In this document: in pieces, positions 13,102 to 26,100 of the stretch | Layout of the letters: every line of letters begins with the position of its first letter | Numbering within the stretch: position 1 is the first letter of the stretch | Origin: Schistocephalus solidus | Lineage: Eukaryota > Platyhelminthes > Cestoda > Diphyllobothriidea > Diphyllobothriidae | Direction: 5' to 3' | Assembly (NCBI GenBank): GCA_017591395.1 | Contig: WEDG01002875.1 | Location: 124,001-188,000 of the forward strand | Length of the DNA stretch: 64,000 nt | Notes under the pieces: generated by a model | What the model was told of the DNA's origin: nothing | The model's database searches: none | Seen by the model: the letters and a program-made list of their open reading frames with translations, nothing else | Position numbers and translations under genes: made by a program

Positions 13102-13610
13102 TTATAATGATGAGGAGATCAGCAACAGAATGTCATTAAGGTGATTGTCAGTCAGCTGAGAGCGCAGCTTTTTCTTACAAAACTTCATTTTGGAGAACAG
13201 CTGCTCGCACGAATAAGTGCTGCCAAACATTGCGATCACATGCTTGGCACGGGCTAACAACATTGAAACTTATTCTTGAAGAGGGACGACTGTTGGTCCA
13301 ACCGTGACTGCAAGCGGACAGCCTCAGTCTTCCGCTCATCTGCGGTGTAGTCTCTGTACGTGTGCGCGTGCTTGGCATCGAAATGCCCCTTGAGATTCGA
13401 CCGCTTGAAAGTGCTGTTGGTGTCGTTGCACAATAAACACAGGGCTTTGTTGCCGCGTTGGACGAAGAATAATTCGTCAGTCCATTCGGGGTTGAAGACA
13501 CGACGTTTGAGGTCAACCTTCCGGAGACTGGTAGCTGCGCGTTGATTCTGCTCTTTAGGAATCGTAATTGGGGTTGCTGTGTGGGAACTCGATGTCTGTA
13601 ATATGACCAT
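13102..13610 (-). pseudogene. hAT transposase remnant: BED-like finger joined to hATC domain
   Basis: Reading leftward from an ATG at 13608-13610, the frame has a FNPEWTDELFFV block. A BED-type finger follows (CLLC, then His-x4-His in LKGHFDAKH), typical of the N-terminus of ZBED5/GTF2IRD2-like hAT transposases. It stops at 13254. In a neighbouring frame the sequence continues as ARAKHVIAMFGSTYSCEQLF and KMKFCKKKLRSQLTD. This is the conserved C-terminal dimerisation (hATC) motif, and it ends with a TAA at 13102-13104. The catalytic core normally between these parts (hundreds of residues) is absent. The copy cannot be an active transposase but could be moved in trans. Confidence 0.8.
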
Positions 13611-13845
13611 GAAATAAAATTGCTTCGCACGTAACGGCACACACACGTGCGCACAACGCACGCCTTGACCCCAGTACGAGGTGAATGAAACCGAGACCAG
13701 AGAGTGAACTTTTTTACAACACAATATTTATCATCCCTCCCCGGTCAGGCGCTTCTGTTTCATACAAGGGCCTGACATCAGTTCTTAAAATACACACGAG
13801 CCACAGCTTGAGCTGCAACCAGCAGTAATGAAGGGGAACAAAACC

Positions 13846-13957
13846 GCGAAAATTCAATTAGACCGGATCCAACAATAATTAACTAGGGGGGCGTTAGGCC
13901 GGACTGGAATACTAGCTAGGCCGTATCTGGCCTAAAGGCCGGAGTTTGCCATCCTCT
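13846..13957 (-). repeat. hAT right terminal inverted repeat
   Basis: This is the reverse complement of the left terminus, with an extra block of about 16 bases (TATCTGGCCTAAAGGCC) near its outer end. Confidence 0.8.
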
Positions 13958-16900
13958 GCTCTAGAGGCTTGAGTTTCTCTGCTAACCAATTCGCTTTCGC
14001 ATGCTACGAAGAATGTCGTATGTCCGAAATCGAACGAACTGGCAGACCGTCCTTCCGGATCTTCAGTAAACCATACAGTCGAGGGATATGCGTGCCGACT
14101 GGCTGGAGGGGTTCGAGATCACTGTCGCTTATGAACATCTCAGTGCGGAGCCCAATTAGACAGTTCATCAATTTGGCCTCTACATCACACGTACAATCTT
14201 TTTATTTGTTTACCTTCCTAATTGTCTTCTGGGTTTACAATAGGGACTGCATATTAGTGGCATAGTCTGAGCTTCTCATCGTTTCGATGCCTCTTCCTTT
14301 ATCTGGTCTAGTTACTAAGTTATCGTAGTTTTGTCAGAGTTGCTCTTACTTCACCACGTGCATTTTTGTTAGAAGTCAGAAGTTTTCAGACCATTTTTCT
14401 GATAATTATTATTGTGAGTCACCAGCGTTGATTTTATGTGTTGGATACTGTTTGTGGAAGTGGGAAGTAGATCGTAGATTTGGTTCCGGAGGTTCTCGAA
14501 TTGAGTTTCTTATTCTGACTGATTAGTTTTCAATGGGGTATGCAAAGCTCATGGCCAAGGAATGCTATTTCAATTGATATTTTATAAAGTTTCATGTAAG
14601 CATTTTTGTGTATGTACCCACCTGCATCCCTTATAAGCCTTGCTTGTCATTTCATTTCGCATACAACTTAAATAAGTTCAGAGCTCTCTGCTTTTCTATC
14701 CAGATGTCAAGGACGGTGGTGTGTTGACACACGTAATGCTCCAGTATTTCTATCTTTACAAGGGTGCGTTCTCGGTTATTCTCACCGTATCTTTCAGAGC
14801 TTCGGCGGTAACAAATTTAAATGTAAATGTAGTGCGTTTAATACCTGTTCGAACAATCTAGCCAGTACATTCACCGTTAGCAGTTTGGTGTTTACACATA
14901 GTTAGGCATCGAATGGGTTTAACCTCGCGGGGTCTTTCGACTATTTTAGAGTTAAGAGGAAGATAGTTTGCCATCGCAGACCACCTCAGTGTACATTTAT
15001 TCGTTTACTTGCTGCTGTGGAGCGGGTTGCATGAGTCAGTGCCTATCCAAAAGCATACCAGAACACCTTCCCTCATGGCTGGAAAACGGCGAATTAAGGA
15101 CCACAAACAGCACTAATCTCGCATATGTTGTTGATTTCAGGAGTCATTTGGACCCCCAACGGGGCATTTCACGTAGTTAACAAGGTACCTTCTAGAAACC
15201 CTAAGCTACTCGGTAGCTTATGTACTGTTAACAATGGCCGAAGTGGATGCCATCCGGTAACGAAAGATGGTCTTGTGCCCACAGAAGCCCCTCATGCAGA
15301 CTCCACGCCTACCATAATCAAAGGTCGAATAACAGCCTACAACTCGCCACTTCCTTCCGCCCCTCCCCTTGACATCGAAGGACCACTGCCTATTATTGGC
15401 CCACTGCCCTCCCCGTATTCCCCACTTGTGTTTTAGGGCAACCCTTAATCGATTGCCTTAATCACTGACATATTTTACTCGATCCTGTTCTCATATAAAG
15501 CAGCCATGCGTTCACCAGCTTCTCTTATTTGATAATCCAGAAATGTCTGGATTAGACGGATAGTTAAATTTGAGCTTAGCAGCATCTAATGAAATCACCT
15601 TTTTCAGAACCTTTCAAATTGCCATGAATTTCCGCCCAGTTCATAAGCGAATAAGCACATTTCTTCAACACGCCTGTGAACTCTATTTCCCACGAAGCGG
15701 TTAGAGGGGCTAAGAAACCTTAACTTCGGTTTTCGAACAGTGAAATTTGCCCACTCTTGCTTGCCCTAAGCCATGCCCTCTGCCTAGCTCGACGATTAGG
15801 AGGTTCATATAATGTGATTCCAAAGACGTTTCCAATATTTTGATTTGTGAGCTTATTTTCAAGCGCATTCCACAATCTTTGTATGCAAATTAAGCGTATC
15901 ATTTTGACCGTTTCTCGCTACCTCCAAAGTATCTTATTAAATAACTTCAGGTATTGAAGGCTTAAACCATTAGATCTTACTATGTGTACCAGAAGCCGTT
16001 GTCATAGTGACAGGGCAGGTCGTATTATTAGCTAAACTGATAAAGTTGTCTGACGGGCTTTTGAAGAGCAATGGTAATAAAGGGAAGATATTATACGACG
16101 ATAAGCTATGTGAAATTTATGGAGAATGGTCGGTGTGCAAGGAGATATGAGCGTGATAATTAGTCTGTCACGAATCAAACTCTTCAGATAATGCACGTTG
16201 ATAACTTTATCAACTCAGGCTACGTCGTCTGTTTCACAAACAAGCGCCACTTTACTAGAATAGGCCTGGTTCACTCTGTTTTTCGCCCCATCTCAAAGGA
16301 ATTTTTATCGCTTTATAGGTGAAGTTTGCCCAAATCTTATTGCAAAGAAACATATCTCTTCACGTTTACCTTATTATTTATTATTCGGGAATTCGCATTT
16401 GGATCCGCTGGACTCGTGGAGTCTAGTTCCTTTTCGGCTGTGATTGGTGGATTTAGCGTTTCCCTTTACCAGTTTTAGTTTGAAAAGGACCATTAAGCTG
16501 GCATTCTTTCTTAGAATTCCAGCGGCGTGTTGACTTTAACTAATTACATGCACTATGCTGAGCGCGTTTTTGGAAAGCTTACAATCCAGCGTTACAGCTA
16601 ACCACATTTCGGCTTCTTTGGATTTCCCTGAATTTTGGAATCGGGCCTATTTTTGTCCTCACAAAAGTAATGGTCATTTTTATTTGCAAGGCTGCATTCA
16701 GACTTTGCTGAGTGCAATGGACTGACTCATCCAAGACCTTCCACAAATAATTTTGAACCTGATCTCCAGTTGTATTTGCATTAAGGTTTTTTAGTCTACA
16801 AGCTGTCACTCATCTTTCTGCACCGTGACGAGGATAGCATATTTCGTTCATAAAATAAAGTAATGTATTTATTCAATGTTGCATATATCGGGCAGCTACC

Positions 16901-17563
16901 AATGCTTTTTTAATGGATATTTTAGGGTTTTAAAAATGGCCTAAGCGGAAACTTTTTTAAATCGAACGATCTACCTTCATAAATAATAACATTTACCGAA
17001 GAGGTAATCAGCTATTCAATAAGTATAAGAAAGAATATTTTTTCTCGTGTTTTCTATGAAATATATTTGAATTTATAAGAATACCGAAAATAAATGCGAA
17101 AATGCCTTTTACTTAAGTCGCCATTTTTTTGAGTATGATTTATGCAGGTCGCTCAACAGAAGTCAATTTAAGAGCTTACATCTTGGCGTGTGTGAAATTT
17201 TATGGGATTATACTTCGCGTTAGTTAATATCACAACCCCACTTAAAGTGATTGTTCCTAGTCGAAAACACGTTTCAGAATTTTGGTTAACGTTTCATCAG
17301 AGCCATCGCCAACTGCACTTCTCCTTCCCCTATACAAAGATTGGACTTCTACCAGAAATTGACATTTGAGTAGGTAATTCAGTAGAAGACTGCACATTTA
17401 TTTCCAGAGTTGAAATGAATATCCACGTTGACTTTCACTCACTTTTGCAAAATAAAGTGTCGTAGGTACTCCAGCGTTTATTGTACTTTGCTAGCGTGTT
17501 TTAATAAATCTGTGATTTGATGCAGCCTGCTTTTGCTTTCCCCTTTTTCCGACTCTCCGATAG
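13958..17563. other. No recognised gene
   Basis: AT-rich sequence. It includes a proline-rich frame at 15141-15436 after a possible acceptor (TTGATTTCAG), with no family resemblance. A Rep3 copy at 17050-17300 is listed separately. Confidence 0.45.
17050..17300 (+). repeat. Rep3 dispersed AT-rich repeat, copy 1
   Basis: It shares the landmarks ATATTTGAATTTATAAG near the start and TTTTGGTTAACGTTTCATC near the end with copies at 40570 and 61010, at similar spacing. The sequence between is diverged and non-coding. Confidence 0.65.
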
Positions 17564-17601
17564 TTCCCCCAATCCCTGAGCGTGAGTCCTCCAACTGTGA
17601 G
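17564..17601 (+). CDS. Candidate upstream exon of the RhoGEF gene (38 bases)
   Basis: It is bordered by a pyrimidine-rich tract ending in TAG and by a GTAAGT donor. Read with two leading bases it gives PPIPERESSNCE and ends at phase 0. The next candidate exon (20007-20044) begins at phase 0. It has no domain and is supported only by splice sites and phase. Confidence 0.3.
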
Positions 17602-20006
17602 GTAAGTTCGTCAAACACTTGATTCAGTTTTTTTCCCTTTATTGCTTTATGATTTTCAGTTAGATTCAGTGTGGCCTCAGAGCTGCAGTAAACCTTCAGC
17701 TAGTTCCGATTCTGAACAGATTAGCGAGATTTACTAAGAAGATTGGGAGGCCAATAGCGACTATCAGGTCAAAGTACCAGTTCAAACACCTGTCATGATC
17801 TACGAAAGGGTTCGGTAGGCCTTACCACAGGAAGTTTTACAGATGGTCTTCTAACGTGTGATGCTCGTTGAAAGACCCACCGACAAGGACAGAAAACCGA
17901 CATCTCAGAAGGACCCGAGGCTTGAACCTCGGCCAGACACTGCGAGCAAGAGCAAAGTCCAACAAGTTGTTACCTGAGAGCTCAGAAATCTCTGTACCAC
18001 ATTGACCTAATTGTATATCGAAGTTTTATAACCCCTGACATAGCCATGTTAGAGGAAAGGCTTGCGATTAAGGACAGCCGAATAGTAATGCGTGCTGCAC
18101 AAATTTGCCTCTTTGAAGTGGGTAGCGGTGGAACAGGCTCGAATTTGTTATTTGCCCCGACTTTGTTGGGCAGAAAAAGGAGAGGAAGTTAACTGGGTGA
18201 CTGGATCTCCAACATTTGATAGTTTTAAATGCTTATTTGTTTTCTTGTTGTTCTTAGTCGACAAAGTTTGTGCTACTCAGAGTGTTATTTGAAGGTGTTA
18301 ACGGTATTCGAGGTCTAGGAATTTACTACTGCATGCGAAAACATTAGATTCAGCGTATTCCCGTGAGCGATGGCTGAAGAAGCTGCCAAATGTCTACTGG
18401 GAGACAATGTCAAGCAAATTTTCATCTTAAGAAAGAGAGAGATAGAAACTCGGAAAGAAAGGGAGCATAGGATTATGATCCTATGTGCCCACCTCTAAAA
18501 GCTTATCATTTTATCGTCTCAGTATGAGGATCCATTTTTTTCCGAAAATGTTCATCCTCAATATTTTCGTATTTCATCCTGAACTATTATCAAAATTCCC
18601 TGGTCTCTTCTCAACTTATATTCGAGGAAAGGGGTATTGACTGATTAGTTAGCTCACATTCTAATTTATTTGACTAACGCTTTACGGCATATGTTCAGTT
18701 GGTCGTAGATGGGCAAATTAATTTCATACTGCTTACTAGACCACACTCTCACAGCATGGGTTAGAGACTTCAAAGATTGCACCCAAGGAAACTAACTTTA
18801 AGTCTTTTATGAGATAGAAAATATGAGTTTAGATTGGACGATGTAGCTTTTGCTCTTCCAGTCAAGCCCAGCCCTATTCATTAGTTTTAAGATCGGGGAT
18901 CAATTTGACTAAGCACGTGATCAGACACTTACATCTGTTTTGAGAGGTGGGCAATATTTTGACTGAGTGATGCGACTTTCACCCAAAATAATACACTATG
19001 CTATTGCATTTTGTCAAATAAAAAACGCGTTCTGCTTTATGCATTCACTAACTCCTCAGTTCTGTACGAGTCACAGGTGTCTATACTCACTCGAGCAATA
19101 TTCGTTTCAGCGTCCCGTACTCGAGTTCAGTATGCGAATTATTCTGTCGCAGCGGCAGAATACAGTCGTAGTAGGTGTCTGGGCCTTTAACTATTACTTG
19201 TGCTGTCACTATCGTGTTTCCTGTAACCCCCAATAAACTACTGCCTGCCTTTGAATTTTATGCCGTGATTCCGCTGTGGCTGAGCGAAATTGACCAAAAT
19301 ATTTGTATGAAGCTTCAGTCTACGCCTATAAACCTTCAGATAGGCTGATTTAATCCAAGTCAATGATTAATTTCTGGGTAAATAAAAAGGCAAAAATCGT
19401 TTTTGACTGCGCCTGTAGCCTTAAAGCCAAGCGCGCGACCGGTATTACTGATAAGGTTTGTTATTAGAACTTGGATATCAATTCTCACCCTAACCCTCTA
19501 GCAGGTGTGCGGCAGAAAAGCGTAAATAGCAGCCTTTCTTGTTTACTTATAAAGTAGGACGAGTGAAAGGGTACTTGTGTCTGACAAAACGACGTGCTTG
19601 CGTGCTTACAAATGTTGCTAAGGTGGGGCTTTTGCCGTCAAATGTCACCACCATCATCGTTAATTGGCATTTCAAACTCCTAAAAGGAAAAAAGCCGAAA
19701 ATGTGACAAAATCAGCCTTATGTGTCCATTTTCGGGTATTCATTCACGTACGCTCAAGTGACTTAGTATTTGACCAATGTAGGACCGTTCAGTTCTTTTC
19801 GCAAATATATGCTTTTGTTTTTGAGGGTTGAGAGTCACGTGTTATACACACTCACTAACCCAAAACGTTTACAATCGTCTCTTAAAGGTCCCATCTGGCC
19901 GCATACGAAAAATAGAATTTAGAGTGACCGAAACTTTAGTAAGATACTGTGAATTTGCAATCTTGGAAATCAGGCTTTTTATGTGTTAACTGTTTCTCCT
20001 TTCTAG

Positions 20007-20044
20007 GAAATGGACAGTACGACGCCTATAACTGAGCAAAATTC
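20007..20044 (+). CDS. Candidate upstream exon of the RhoGEF gene (38 bases)
   Basis: It follows TTTCTCCTTTCTAG and precedes GTAAGT. It reads EMDSTTPITEQN and ends with two bases of a split codon. The first supported exon at 22967 needs exactly two preceding bases, and the join gives Ser. The phase match and strong splice sites favour it; its small size keeps confidence low. Confidence 0.35.
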
Positions 20045-22194
20045 GTAAGTTCTGACACTTTCCAGCTAGTGAAACAAGCTGCCGCATAAACTAGGTAGCC
20101 TTCTTTTAGAGTTGAGGGCGTTACCCAGGCCATCATTCTGTGGGTTACATTAATATATCTCTGGTGCACCTTCCCTCAGCACATAAACACACGCCCACCA
20201 TAACACCCATTTGCCTGAGTCACTTAGTTGGAGGTCCGCTCATTTCGGTAGACGTAATCCAATGGTAATAATGACAGAATCACGAATAAAGCGATCCTTC
20301 CAAAAGCTGGTACCCGTAAAATCCAGGGCTAAGTCATATTAGTACTGCCGGGAATCTTTCAGAAATGCAAATGCTAGTTTGAAAAGAGTAAGTAAAGTCC
20401 GTATTATCTAACGCTTGTCTCGAAGATGGCAAAATAATCTCCATTCAGGAGATCATTTGGCAGGCCGATACCCTACAACAACCTCGAATATTATCAGGCT
20501 GTCCTAATAATAAGTTAACGGCAAGCTTACGTCCATCACAGATAACTTCCCGATACAAACGTGTTTGCTTCTGATCAGGAATTTGCTGACCTATGTAGCT
20601 TTTGTCACCCTCCAAGACCGTCATTAAGTTCTGTATGGAACAGGCTTCACGTTGTATTTCCTAGTAACAGTGCCCAAATGCTAAAAATTTCTTTCGTCTA
20701 TTTTTGTTGTTTGGGGCTGCGGGGACGCCGCACAAGTGGTACGCGTAGTGTAAGGAGCTGTATGTCATCAAGTCCCTGTTTATTTCTCTCGTGAAAGACA
20801 AACGCACTACCTGCAGAGGAGCCAACAGGCAATCGTAAGACCGCGATACTGTGGCATGAAGGCTCGTTCAATTTTTTCGAAAAAATGACGAGTATTTGGA
20901 TCAGTTTTGCTAAATTACTAAATTCCGCTACATCAGAAGACAACTCGAATTTGCCGCAAGTACTCTCTTTGCTTCTGAATACTTTTCAAACATGGTTTAT
21001 TGACCAACCAGAAAACGCACGTTACCGCAGAGCTTCACGCTCTGACAGACCCGGTGTTCATTGGCAGGAGGCAAGTGTTCTTGGAGGCTACTCCTTGCTA
21101 GCCTTGTTATCCTAGTTGATCTCGGTCCTGGTTTCGGGGGTCAGCAGTGTCGACCGGCCCCTACACCTTGTATCTCGCCCTCACTAGCATGCTCCTCACA
21201 CGCAAATACGAAAGGCTGGGAAGGGCACTGGCTACGACTCTAACTTCTGGTTTGTGTGGTTTCGTACCTCACTGGTCATGAATGTCGATTATTCATGAGT
21301 TTGTTTATTTTCTCCATAATTTGACTTTAGTTTTGCTATAGGTATTTACAGCACGTGTGGTTTGTAGAAAAGATTCGTTCAAAGGAGTTTATTCTCTTTT
21401 ATTCAAACGATAATTCTGCTGTGCCATGATGATGTGCCCCAGATTGACGGCCTTGTATCACTTTTGCTGACTTGTCAGCTGGATGTGCTCATGTCGATCA
21501 ACGAGTTTTTATGCCAAAGGCATCTTCCCTATTTTTTCGCTTGTTATTGTGGAAATGAAAGAATTGTTTCGTAGGTTTATGGAATGCTGGAAACTCAGTC
21601 TGCAACTCCCTGACCTTGAGTCCGTTATGGGAAAATAAAATGGCATATCAGTGCAATCTCAGGTTTGGCTGAGACATTTTTTTCTGATCTATGCAAATAT
21701 CGAAATAATTAATAATGAACAGTTTTGACGCACCCAAGTCAAGATACCGTTTCTATGTTATTAAATGTACAAAAACACAGTTGTAGGCAAAGCCACGTAT
21801 TCACAGTCACTGCATATGCAGTGCTCTTTAGCATTGAAACGAACCTGTCAAAATTCCTTCTCGGCAACCCGAGCATATCTGTCAAAGTGAAAGCATTTGC
21901 GAAGGTGATAGTTCCGGAGTGATAATCTGAGAAACCCAATTTACTCAAAAAATCCTATTTGTATTGTTGCTGCAGTTTCAAAGATCTTGGTTGACACTCC
22001 ATTCTCCGAGCGTCTAAGAAAAGAATCGATCAAAAAGCTAAAGGATTGGCCGAATTAGACGGTCATGGCATGATCGTTTTTTCTCTTTCGATAGCTCGGC
22101 CTTTGATGGATGTTTTTGGAGCTTGGTTGCCGCTAAAGTTACAGATTATTACCTTTATGGAAGATGCTTTTAAGCCTGCCTCCATTTTTGAGTG

Positions 22195-22315
22195 TGTCCA
22201 TCGCACACCTTTTGTCTCTACAATCCTTATCTGCCACTGTCTCCGATGATGGGTTCCAGGTCTGGCCAATAAATTTCTTGTTCCAGTGATTTCATCTTCT
22301 CCTCCTGAAGTGCTT
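22195..22315 (-). repeat. Rep2 dispersed repeat, minus-strand copy
   Basis: The reverse complement carries ACTGGAACAAGAAATTTATT and a following GACAGTGGCAGAT. These match the copies at 27405, 28095 and 55235. The family is not recognised. Confidence 0.6.
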
Positions 22316-22966
22316 CCAGGCACTCGCCCGCTCAGCAATGAGTGGTTGGTATAGGGTAAAGTTAAAATGTTTGTTTTTAGTGAACAGTATTGTCCAAACA
22401 GTCGTTGTTGCACTGGTCAATTTAACGCCACTGTCGTCTCTGATTTCTTGGTGTGCTTGAAATTATGATCAATGGAGTTAATGTTGGTGGTAGTTCCTTC
22501 AGAGAACGTCTGCTCACTATGACACAATTCTCATCAACATATAACCACTCGATTAAGTGACGACCGAGTTTAGAAATGGAATAATGCAAGTATTTGTAGT
22601 TCTTAATGAAATGGTTTATGCTGAAAGGGAATGCAGCAATCAGTTTAACAGATAAAGTTTTGTCTAGAAAGTACCACTGAAAATAAAGCAGGCGAATTCA
22701 TTTAAACAATGCATTAAACTATTTTTTTTCTCTCTGAGTATCTTACGCCCGTCCCATCTGCGAGCACGTATATATAAAGCAGTGGACATCGGCTGACCAG
22801 TTTCCTGCGCAGATCTCGTCAATATTAAGTATAGATGGGTCCTCGGAAAATGAATATATTTTCAAACTCCTAAACGTTCGTTAACTTGCTGAAACCTCTT
22901 ATTATGTAGTCCAGTCACATTTTAGACTATAGTTTGGGCCAAACTTGTTTACTTCTTCCTTGGTAG

Positions 22967-23133
22967 TCCATCGAGGGAAATGGAAGAATCGAAAGAATAT
23001 TTAGAAGACCCAAAAGAACTGGTTGAGAAAGGAAACTACCTTCAGGACTATCCGAGTTGGCTCGTCTTCATCGGAGAGAACAACAGAAGCCAGTACACGC
23101 AGAAATTTGCAGGACGGAATGATCTTATTTGGG
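22967..23133 (+). CDS. RhoGEF exon 1 (of those supported): pre-DH region and start of DH
   Basis: The acceptor is CTTCCTTGGTAG and the donor GTGAGC. The exon starts with the last base of a split codon. It encodes an acidic segment (REMEESKEYLEDPKELVEKG), then QKFAGRNDLIW, and ends with a single G. That G joins AG of the next exon to form the Glu that starts the first DH helix (ELLSTEQRY). The RxxLIxEL context is typical of Lbc-type DH domains and confirms the exon. Its upstream partner must end with two bases, which the candidate at 20007-20044 does. Confidence 0.75.
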
Positions 23134-26100
23134 GTGAGCACACGTCTGTACTTGAAACTAGAGCAAGGTGAAGTTATCTCCATTTGAAAAAGGGGGCAGC
23201 TTCTTAGAGTACGTGCATTTTCCTATCATTTATTTTAAAGGTAGATTTTTGCACTTCTGCAGAATATATTTAGAGACCCTCGTTAATGAAGATCTTCCAG
23301 CCCCATAGCCTAAAGGCGAAAGTTGCAAATACTTTCTAAAATAAAGGTGAATTATACAATCGGTAAGGGTTGCCAACCAAAACACCGATTGTCTGCAATC
23401 TGCAGACTCCGAATAACACTGTTAACGGGGCTTGCTAAAGAACCCCTATGCGAGATTTAATCCGATGGCGAGAAAAGACGACCGAAGAAGCTCCATGTGC
23501 CACTCGAACATAAAATTTTCACGGAGCTTACGGTAAATGAACCTTTTTCAACTGAGCAGTTTTTTTATAAAAGTAAAACTTGTGAACATTTAAAAATAGT
23601 GGGAACTTCTCAACTCCATTCTGCTTTTATGAATTCAACGCTTTTCCCAAGTTTAAATAGAATATTGAAATTCAAGTAACTCCACTGAGGACAACTGAAA
23701 GTTGATTGACTCTGCCGATTTCGATTAGCCAAACATTTAATGCTGACATCTTTTTAAGTAGTATTTTCGAGTTTCAATTTATCCTCATTCAAGTCAGAGT
23801 TACTTTGCTACACACTTTTCGAGGCTAAAACCCTCTTAATGGGCAGAGGGAACTGATAATATCATTCTTGGATCGAATATGCTCAAGAACTGCATTTAAG
23901 CGCGCTCTTATTCATTTCGTTCAGCTCAGAAGGGAACTTACTACCAGCTGTCCGTTTATCCTATCGGTGTTTACTGGTGGCCCAAACGAAGTTGGGACTA
24001 GACCTTCGTTTTACCTGACGGCTCCAGGCTAACGAATTCCTTACGACTTTCTATCGCACCATTCTTCGTTGTATTTTTTCAGAAACTTCAAATACTCCGG
24101 ACTTAGTAGTTTCATAGCTCGGGTTATTCTTAAGTCCTCAGCGGGAACGAAACGGCTCAGAGCTTATGCAGTCAACAGTCTCCGTCAAGGGGTAACCAAA
24201 GAGCAAAGCTACCTCCACCATGAGTAGTCCGTGCTTTTCCTTCACTCCGGCTAACGTGACTTGTCGCAGGTGGAGACTAAATCCGAGGCTATTGGTATGT
24301 TCATTCGCAAATTCAGTGAGTCTCGTAAAGTTTAAAGTCTAGCAGATTAGTTCAAAGCACGCTACGTGTGTGTGACAGCGACGCCTCGCCGTGGTTTTCT
24401 TCATGAGTCATCCATCCACGCTTTATGCGATTTGCATATCTCCGGTCGTGTTTGGTCGATTTTTTATGCTGATAGCTTGGCACCTGATATTAGACTTTCT
24501 TGTGCATCAACTATGTGTGCTCCAGATCGATCCTCTGCGCTGTGGGCCCAGCGCGTACGAACTTACTTTTGTTTTGCAACTAGAGACGGAAGCATATACG
24601 TATGCGGGTCACTTCGAAATTGTAATTCTATAAATCTTCAGTCCCTTATTCCTCTTGTCAGTGTACGGCCGCATGACGACAGCAAATAAGAAGGACATAG
24701 CCTTCCCGACAAGAAGACGGGGCAGGAATTACCAGTAATATAGGTGGCTTTTTGCTAACTTCCAAAGAAATTGGGCCTGGGGCTAAGGGTGGGGTTAGAC
24801 TTAAGTTTAGGTTTACAGTTAAGGTTTGGATAAGGGTTAAGACGCGAGCGTATCTACCCTTCCTGGACGTTAGCGCAAGGCCACCTTTATTACGTGGGGG
24901 CAGGGCGTCCCTACTCCAGGGTCTTGTGCGTTAGGGGCATATAAGATTCTCCGAACATGTTTTGCTTAGGCAGGTAAGGAATCTTGGCTGTCAATAAAAT
25001 ATTGATGAGAGATCACAAATGATTCCCTTCCTACTTTATAGGGCGTGACAATGCGTTTGCTCGTGCAACCTGTCTTTTGTTAGTGTAACAAGGATGGGAG
25101 GCTAATGTATGCAGAGGAGCACAACTAAAATCGACGGATGACACTTTGTCGGAATTTCAGTTGCGAATGGTAAATAGGGTATTGTTCGACAAGTTTTTGT
25201 CATTGTTCTGCGACACGTCTCGAAACACTCACTGGAATGGCAGCACGAAAAAAAATGAACAAAGCATGAAAAATAGATTCAGACGGACAGCCGTTTCCTC
25301 AGCTCTTCCGTGTTTAAGTCTCAATCACATGGAACACATCAGCGATCGCCTTGTCAGGGAAACAGGACCACTCAGTTTGTTTCGAATTAGGACCACATCT
25401 GATTTCTCAGAGTTCACCCTCGTAAGTACACTCATCCCCTGGCCTGAGTTTGGTCGATTTTGATGATCACAACTACGGCTGTCTTTTTCCATCGATGAAA
25501 ATTTCCCAGTTGAGACCGTTAAAATCGGTAAGCTTTCACGTCTCCGGCACAGCAACTGCATGTTTCTGTGAGCAGAATTTTGGTTCTCTACGCTTTCACC
25601 TACCCTGATCATTACTTGTGCGCCTCTCGCAATTACTGCGTGTAGTATGTTGAGTTGCATGTTGTTTGGGCAGCGATTGCGAGTCCTTTGTAACTATCCG
25701 TGGGTATCGTTGTTCCAAGCAGACTTTGCCTAACCTACGCCGTGCCCTCCAAAAATAGTACGCAAAGAAGATCATATTTGGTCAGCGGGGCTCCATTGTT
25801 TTTGGCAAGCCGGACTACCAACACATTTGAAGACAGTTTTCACTCAAATGATTGCTACCTGCGCATTGAAGTAACAATTGAAGTTGCTAGCTTTCGAGTT
25901 TTATTGTCCGTTTCAAATAACCTAAAGAGAGACCTTTTTGCAGTCTGCAAGTTACGCTAACCTATGCTCTTCGTATGAATGCAGAACATACTGGTGAAAA
26001 CAAAAAGAACAAGTTTTTATTGCAAAATATAACAATTTCAGAGTCCGAAAATACCTACGGAGTGATCAAATTGATTTTGGGCCTTGGAGGATGCGGAATA

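Larger units (their letters stand above)
12367..13957 (-). mobile_element. hAT-type DNA transposon, internally deleted
   Basis: Long terminal inverted repeats border this 1.6-kb element. The left end has GGCAAACTCCGGCCTAGC and continues through a GGATCCGG segment near 12436-12446. The right end carries the reverse complement (13846-13957) with about 16 extra bases. The termini resemble the CAGxGGxTGGCAAAC ends of hAT elements. The minus strand encodes the two ends of a hAT transposase with the catalytic middle missing. No clear 8-bp target duplication was found. A second hAT-like terminus (CAGTGGTCGGCAAAC) lies inside at about 12934. Confidence 0.8.

Noticed and set aside
13175..13654. 159-codon minus-strand frame
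   Set aside because: It is a shadow of the hAT transposase remnant; the recognisable finger and hATC motifs lie in other frames.
15141..15436. Proline-rich terminal exon
   Set aside because: It has an acceptor-like TTTCAG and an open frame to a stop, but no upstream partner exon or family resemblance.
17900..17965. tRNA-like element on the minus strand
   Set aside because: A GGTTCAAGCC word with a small stem resembles a T arm, but no acceptor, D or anticodon arms could be paired.
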